A stretch of 7,440 bases of DNA from an uncultured Eggerthella sp. (GTDB lineage: Bacteria > Actinomycetota > Coriobacteriia > Coriobacteriales > Eggerthellaceae): positions 1 through 7,440 of the forward strand of contig UQVJ01000083.1 of assembly GCA_900544455.1 (NCBI GenBank), read 5' to 3'. A model generated the notes under the pieces. The model ran no database searches, was not told where the DNA came from, and was given only the letters and a program-made list of their open reading frames with translations. Below are positions 5,301 through 7,440 of this stretch, piece after piece. Position 1 is the first letter of the stretch. Each line of letters starts with the position of its first letter. A program made the translations under genes and the position numbers.

Positions 5301-5765
5301 CTATTCAGCAGCGTTCTCTGCAACCTCAGCAGCAACAGCTTCTTCAGCAGCCTCTTCTGCTTCGCCTTCTGCAACAACAGCAGCAGCCTCAGCCTCTGCA
5401 GCAGCCTTAGCAGCTTCTGCTTCAGCCTTCTTGGCGAACTCAGCAGCACGAGCAGCCTTAGCAGCAGCCTTAGCTTCACGCTCTGCCTTCTTGGCAGCCT
5501 CGGCAGCCTCGATAGCAGCAGCACGCTCTGCCTTCTTGGCAGCCTCGCGAGCAGCAACAGCCTCAGTAGCAGCACCGAACTTGTTAGCGAAGCGCTGTAC
5601 ACGTCCGCCAGAGTCGATCAGCTTCTGCTGACCGGTGAAGAACGGATGGCAAGCGTTGCAGATGTCAACGCGAATCTCCGACTTCGTGGAGCGAGTCTGG
5701 AAGGTGTTGCCGCAGGTGCAGGTTACCGTGCAGTCAACGTACTCGGGATGGATATCTTTTTTCAT
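5301..5765 (-). CDS. rpmE: Ribosomal protein bL31 with a long Ala/Lys/Glu-rich C-terminal extension
   Basis: bL31 is a protein of the large ribosomal subunit that bridges to the small subunit. Residues 1-65 are a canonical zinc-containing (C+) L31: MKKDIHPEY start, CTCG (C16, C18), CNACHPFFTG (C36, C39) and SGGRVQRF (52-59). Ordinary L31 is about 65-90 residues, whereas this protein has 154. Residues 70-154 consist almost wholly of Ala, Glu, Lys and Arg, with a 15-residue period (EAAKKAER occurs twice), which predicts a long charged helix ending in an acidic stretch. The ATG at 5765 has AAGGAG (5771-5776) at a 5-base spacing. A good promoter, a short hairpin leader and a terminator make it a single-gene unit. 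Four zinc cysteines make a Zur-controlled C- paralogue elsewhere possible, but none is visible here. Confidence 0.96.
   Translation of the reverse strand: MKKDIHPEYVDCTVTCTCGNTFQTRSTKSEIRVDICNACHPFFTGQQKLIDSGGRVQRFANKFGAATEAVAAREAAKKAERAAAIEAAEAAKKAEREAKAAAKAARAAEFAKKAEAEAAKAAAEAEAAAVVAEGEAEEAAEEAVAAEVAENAAE
5477..5547 (-). repeat. Exact 26-bp direct repeat with 45-bp period in the rpmE extension
   Basis: Bases 5477-5502 and 5522-5547 are identical over 26 bases; the period of 45 bases equals 15 codons. The repeat encodes the duplicated EAAKKAER segment. It points to growth of the tail by slippage or unequal exchange. Confidence 0.85.
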
Positions 5766-5811
5766 TGGTTCTCCTTACTATGCCTTGGTTTCCGACCAAG
5801 GCGAGATAAGC
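5766..5811 (-). ncRNA. rpmE mRNA leader with hairpin, candidate L31 autoregulatory element
   Basis: The predicted transcript starts near 5811 and has a leader of about 46 bases. A perfect 7-bp stem, GCCTTGG/CCAAGGC (5796-5802 with 5782-5788), has a 7-base loop and ends just before the AAGGAG ribosome-binding site. There is no U-tract, so it is not a terminator. Ribosomal protein leaders for L31, including a coriobacterial class, have been proposed in comparative work as I remember it. Assignment to that class is inference. Confidence 0.45.
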
Positions 5812-5817
5812 CTATTT

Positions 5818-5845
5818 AGTATAGCGCAGGAGCGCACTTTCGCAA
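5818..5845 (-). promoter_or_regulatory. Sigma-70-type promoter of rpmE
   Basis: On the minus strand TTGCGA (5845-5840) and TATACT (5823-5818) are separated by 16 bases. They match consensus at 4 of 6 and 5 of 6. The position fits a short leader before the rpmE start at 5765. Confidence 0.7.
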
Positions 5846-6036
5846 GGTGGTTAAGCTTTCTTCCCTGTTCCTTCATAACGCCCCACCGAAAAGAGGGAGG
5901 GGTCACAAATATAAGAGGGCTACACAACAAAAAGAACCCGCATGTTGAGCCGAACCCACTGCGTTGCTCCTGGGGACAGCTATTCATTCCAGGAGCACAA
6001 GAAGGGTCGGCGTATGCTGCGAGGCTCTTCGGAGGT
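5846..6036. other. Spacer between the MetRS-like gene and rpmE
   Basis: These 191 bases hold no convincing gene. Bases 5965-5973 and 5989-5997 form a perfect 9-bp inverted repeat (TGCTCCTGG/CCAGGAGCA) with a 15-base loop. On the minus strand it lies 39 bases after the MetRS-like stop. No T-tract follows it directly; a TTCTTTTTG run comes about 30 bases further on, so it is at best an atypical terminator or a 3' end processing hairpin. Confidence 0.45.
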
Positions 6037-7440
6037 CTATTTCTTTTTGATCTGGCTAGGATGGAACTTGAAGAAATCGGTACGCGGAGGGAGATCACGC
6101 ACGCGATGACGACGTTCGTCGAGCTCCATAGCGTTGCACAGCTCTTCCATGCTGTCGAAATCGTAATTCCAGCTGAAGAAATCTTCGAACTCGAAATTCA
6201 TATAATCGCAAATGCGCTCAGTGCCACGCGGGACAACCGGATGCATCAGCAACGTTGCGATACGCAGCAGATAGAACGAATCGACCAATACCTGACGGCG
6301 TGCATCAACATCCCCATTGGCTTCCGCCTCGCGAATACCACTTGACCAATACTTATTGGCATAGCGAATGAACTCATCCATCAAAGCCATGACGGAATGA
6401 AGGTCGACGTGATACATCAGCTCTTCGTACTTGTGCATGGTTTTGTTCACCCTGGCAAGCACCTCGGTGCTCACTGCCCCAAGAGGCATATACCCCTCGA
6501 AGCTCTTTGCCGCCTCATAGAAGCAGCTACGCGCCAAACGGTTAAACACCTTGGTAAGAAGCGCGCCTTCCTTCAAAGCAGGATCGGCAACACGTGGATC
6601 ATTGCGCTTTTCAGGATCAGGGTCGAAGATCTTCGGCTTAAACCCTACCGATTTCTGATCGAGCGCTAACGCGAGGAAATGAGCGCGAAGCTGCTCAGAG
6701 GTATAGTGCTCCAAAAGCTCGTCTGCCGTGGGCGGTTTCACCGAGCCCGAAGAAGAGGCTTTCTTGTCGCCAAACAGAATGTGATGGTTGGCAATAAGCT
6801 TTGTCTGCTGCAATTCACCTTCGGGAGCATCGGCGACCACAGGCTGCTTTTCCTGCAGAGCGGCAAACAATGCGGGTTGGGCAACGCCATAGAAGTACAA
6901 GTTGTCCTGGCCGATGAACTGATATACCTTTGCATCCTTTTTGCACCAGAAAGAGCGCCATGCCGAGCGCGAAAGGCCACGATCATCGTTGCGCGCCATA
7001 GTGAAGGAAAGCGGTGCCCAAAGGCTTTCAGGCCAACACCATACCGTGAGACCATCTACCCCATCGATTTCAGGAACGGGCACGCCCCATTCGACGTTAC
7101 CGGAAATACGGAAAGGCACCAATGCCTTACCGGTGCGGAAGCGAATGTTCGCATCGGCCAATACGGTACGCGCTTTATCGCGATCGTAAACGTTCTCGAA
7201 TTCGATCTCGAAACTCTGCTTGCCCTTGGCGGCGTCGCGGTACACATGCTTCGGCAATTTGTCCGCAATTTCCTGGTATTTGCCATATAGTTCCACCTTG
7301 ATGTAAATGATGGGCGGAACCAGGAATTCCTTGATGGTTTTAGTGACAACGGGGCGAATGCACGGATCACCCTCCAGGGCATCAACGTAATCGTGAACCA
7401 CGTTGGACAAGCCGGGCAGATCAAAGTACCAATTGCGCAC
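6037..7440 (-). CDS. Divergent methionyl-tRNA synthetase-like class I enzyme, N-terminus outside window
   Basis: The visible 467 residues are the catalytic centre and C-terminus of a class I aminoacyl-tRNA synthetase closest to MetRS; the HIGH-motif half lies beyond the window. Numbered within the fragment, the MetRS-like landmarks are WYFDLPGLS (4-12), WGVPVPE (118-124), LTVWCWPESLW (131-141), FIGQDNLYF (175-183) and NRLAR (300-304). ANKYW (361-365) is followed by LLMHPVVP (397-404) in the helical anticodon-binding region. The KMSKS loop is altered to KKASSSG (226-232). Two side chains expected in the methionine pocket appear changed: W at 141, where E. coli has Tyr260, and Y at 184, where it has His301. 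About 60 extra residues seem inserted between residues 45 and 115. It could be the organism's true MetRS, a paralogue or a tRNA-synthetase-like protein. The product ends in a basic QIKKK tail. The first codon shown, GTG, is internal. Confidence 0.8.
   Translation of the reverse strand: MRNWYFDLPGLSNVVHDYVDALEGDPCIRPVVTKTIKEFLVPPIIYIKVELYGKYQEIADKLPKHVYRDAAKGKQSFEIEFENVYDRDKARTVLADANIRFRTGKALVPFRISGNVEWGVPVPEIDGVDGLTVWCWPESLWAPLSFTMARNDDRGLSRSAWRSFWCKKDAKVYQFIGQDNLYFYGVAQPALFAALQEKQPVVADAPEGELQQTKLIANHHILFGDKKASSSGSVKPPTADELLEHYTSEQLRAHFLALALDQKSVGFKPKIFDPDPEKRNDPRVADPALKEGALLTKVFNRLARSCFYEAAKSFEGYMPLGAVSTEVLARVNKTMHKYEELMYHVDLHSVMALMDEFIRYANKYWSSGIREAEANGDVDARRQVLVDSFYLLRIATLLMHPVVPRGTERICDYMNFEFEDFFSWNYDFDSMEELCNAMELDERRHRVRDLPPRTDFFKFHPSQIKKK

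Noticed and set aside
5294..5602. Leu/Arg-rich minus-strand frame overlapping rpmE
   Set aside because: It is a frame-shifted reading of the GCN-rich rpmE tail and not a gene.
5635..6345. Plus-strand open frame of 236 codons across rpmE, the spacer and the MetRS-like gene end
   Set aside because: It is antisense to two certain genes, covers the rpmE promoter, and its translation resembles no protein family.

Overview
The window looks like chromosomal housekeeping DNA from an anaerobic, moderately GC-rich actinobacterium, most likely of class Coriobacteriia (the Eggerthella/Slackia/Adlercreutzia relatives). This placement is inference. It rests on a flavin-dependent thymidylate synthase, a high-molecular-weight rubredoxin, a ribosomal protein L31 with a long Ala/Lys/Glu tail, a DUF1385 membrane protein and an archaeal-looking type IA topoisomerase occurring together. 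All seven genes I can support lie on the minus strand, so the window is transcribed from high to low coordinates.

In transcription order: (1) the C-terminal two thirds or so of a divergent methionyl-tRNA synthetase-like enzyme (6037-7440, cut by the window end); (2) a spacer, then rpmE for ribosomal protein L31, with a clear sigma-70-type promoter, a short leader carrying a compact hairpin and a strong terminator after the gene; (3) about 900 bases with no convincing gene (roughly 4352-5249), holding a long inverted repeat that resembles a MITE or a giant hairpin, a degenerate 28-bp tandem repeat array and small operator-like palindromes; (4) an alanine-rich protein of unknown function with an LPGPG hydrophobic segment; (5) a flavin reductase-rubredoxin fusion (Hrb type) with its own promoter and an excellent terminator; (6) thyX and a DUF1385 (YqhQ-type) membrane protein in a tight two-gene operon; (7) the first 164 codons of topA behind a 278-base spacer that can form a pseudoknot-like structure.

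The genes serve translation (MetRS-like enzyme, L31), dTMP synthesis (ThyX), chromosome topology (TopA) and flavin/iron redox chemistry (Hrb). They are mostly separate transcription units. Only thyX and the DUF1385 gene are clearly coupled.

I see no phage, CRISPR, toxin-antitoxin or defence system. The most interesting signals are the two repeat structures in the gene-less stretch, the altered active-site and anticodon residues in the MetRS-like enzyme, the archaeal character of TopA, a large insertion in the DUF1385 protein and the leader structures of rpmE and topA.
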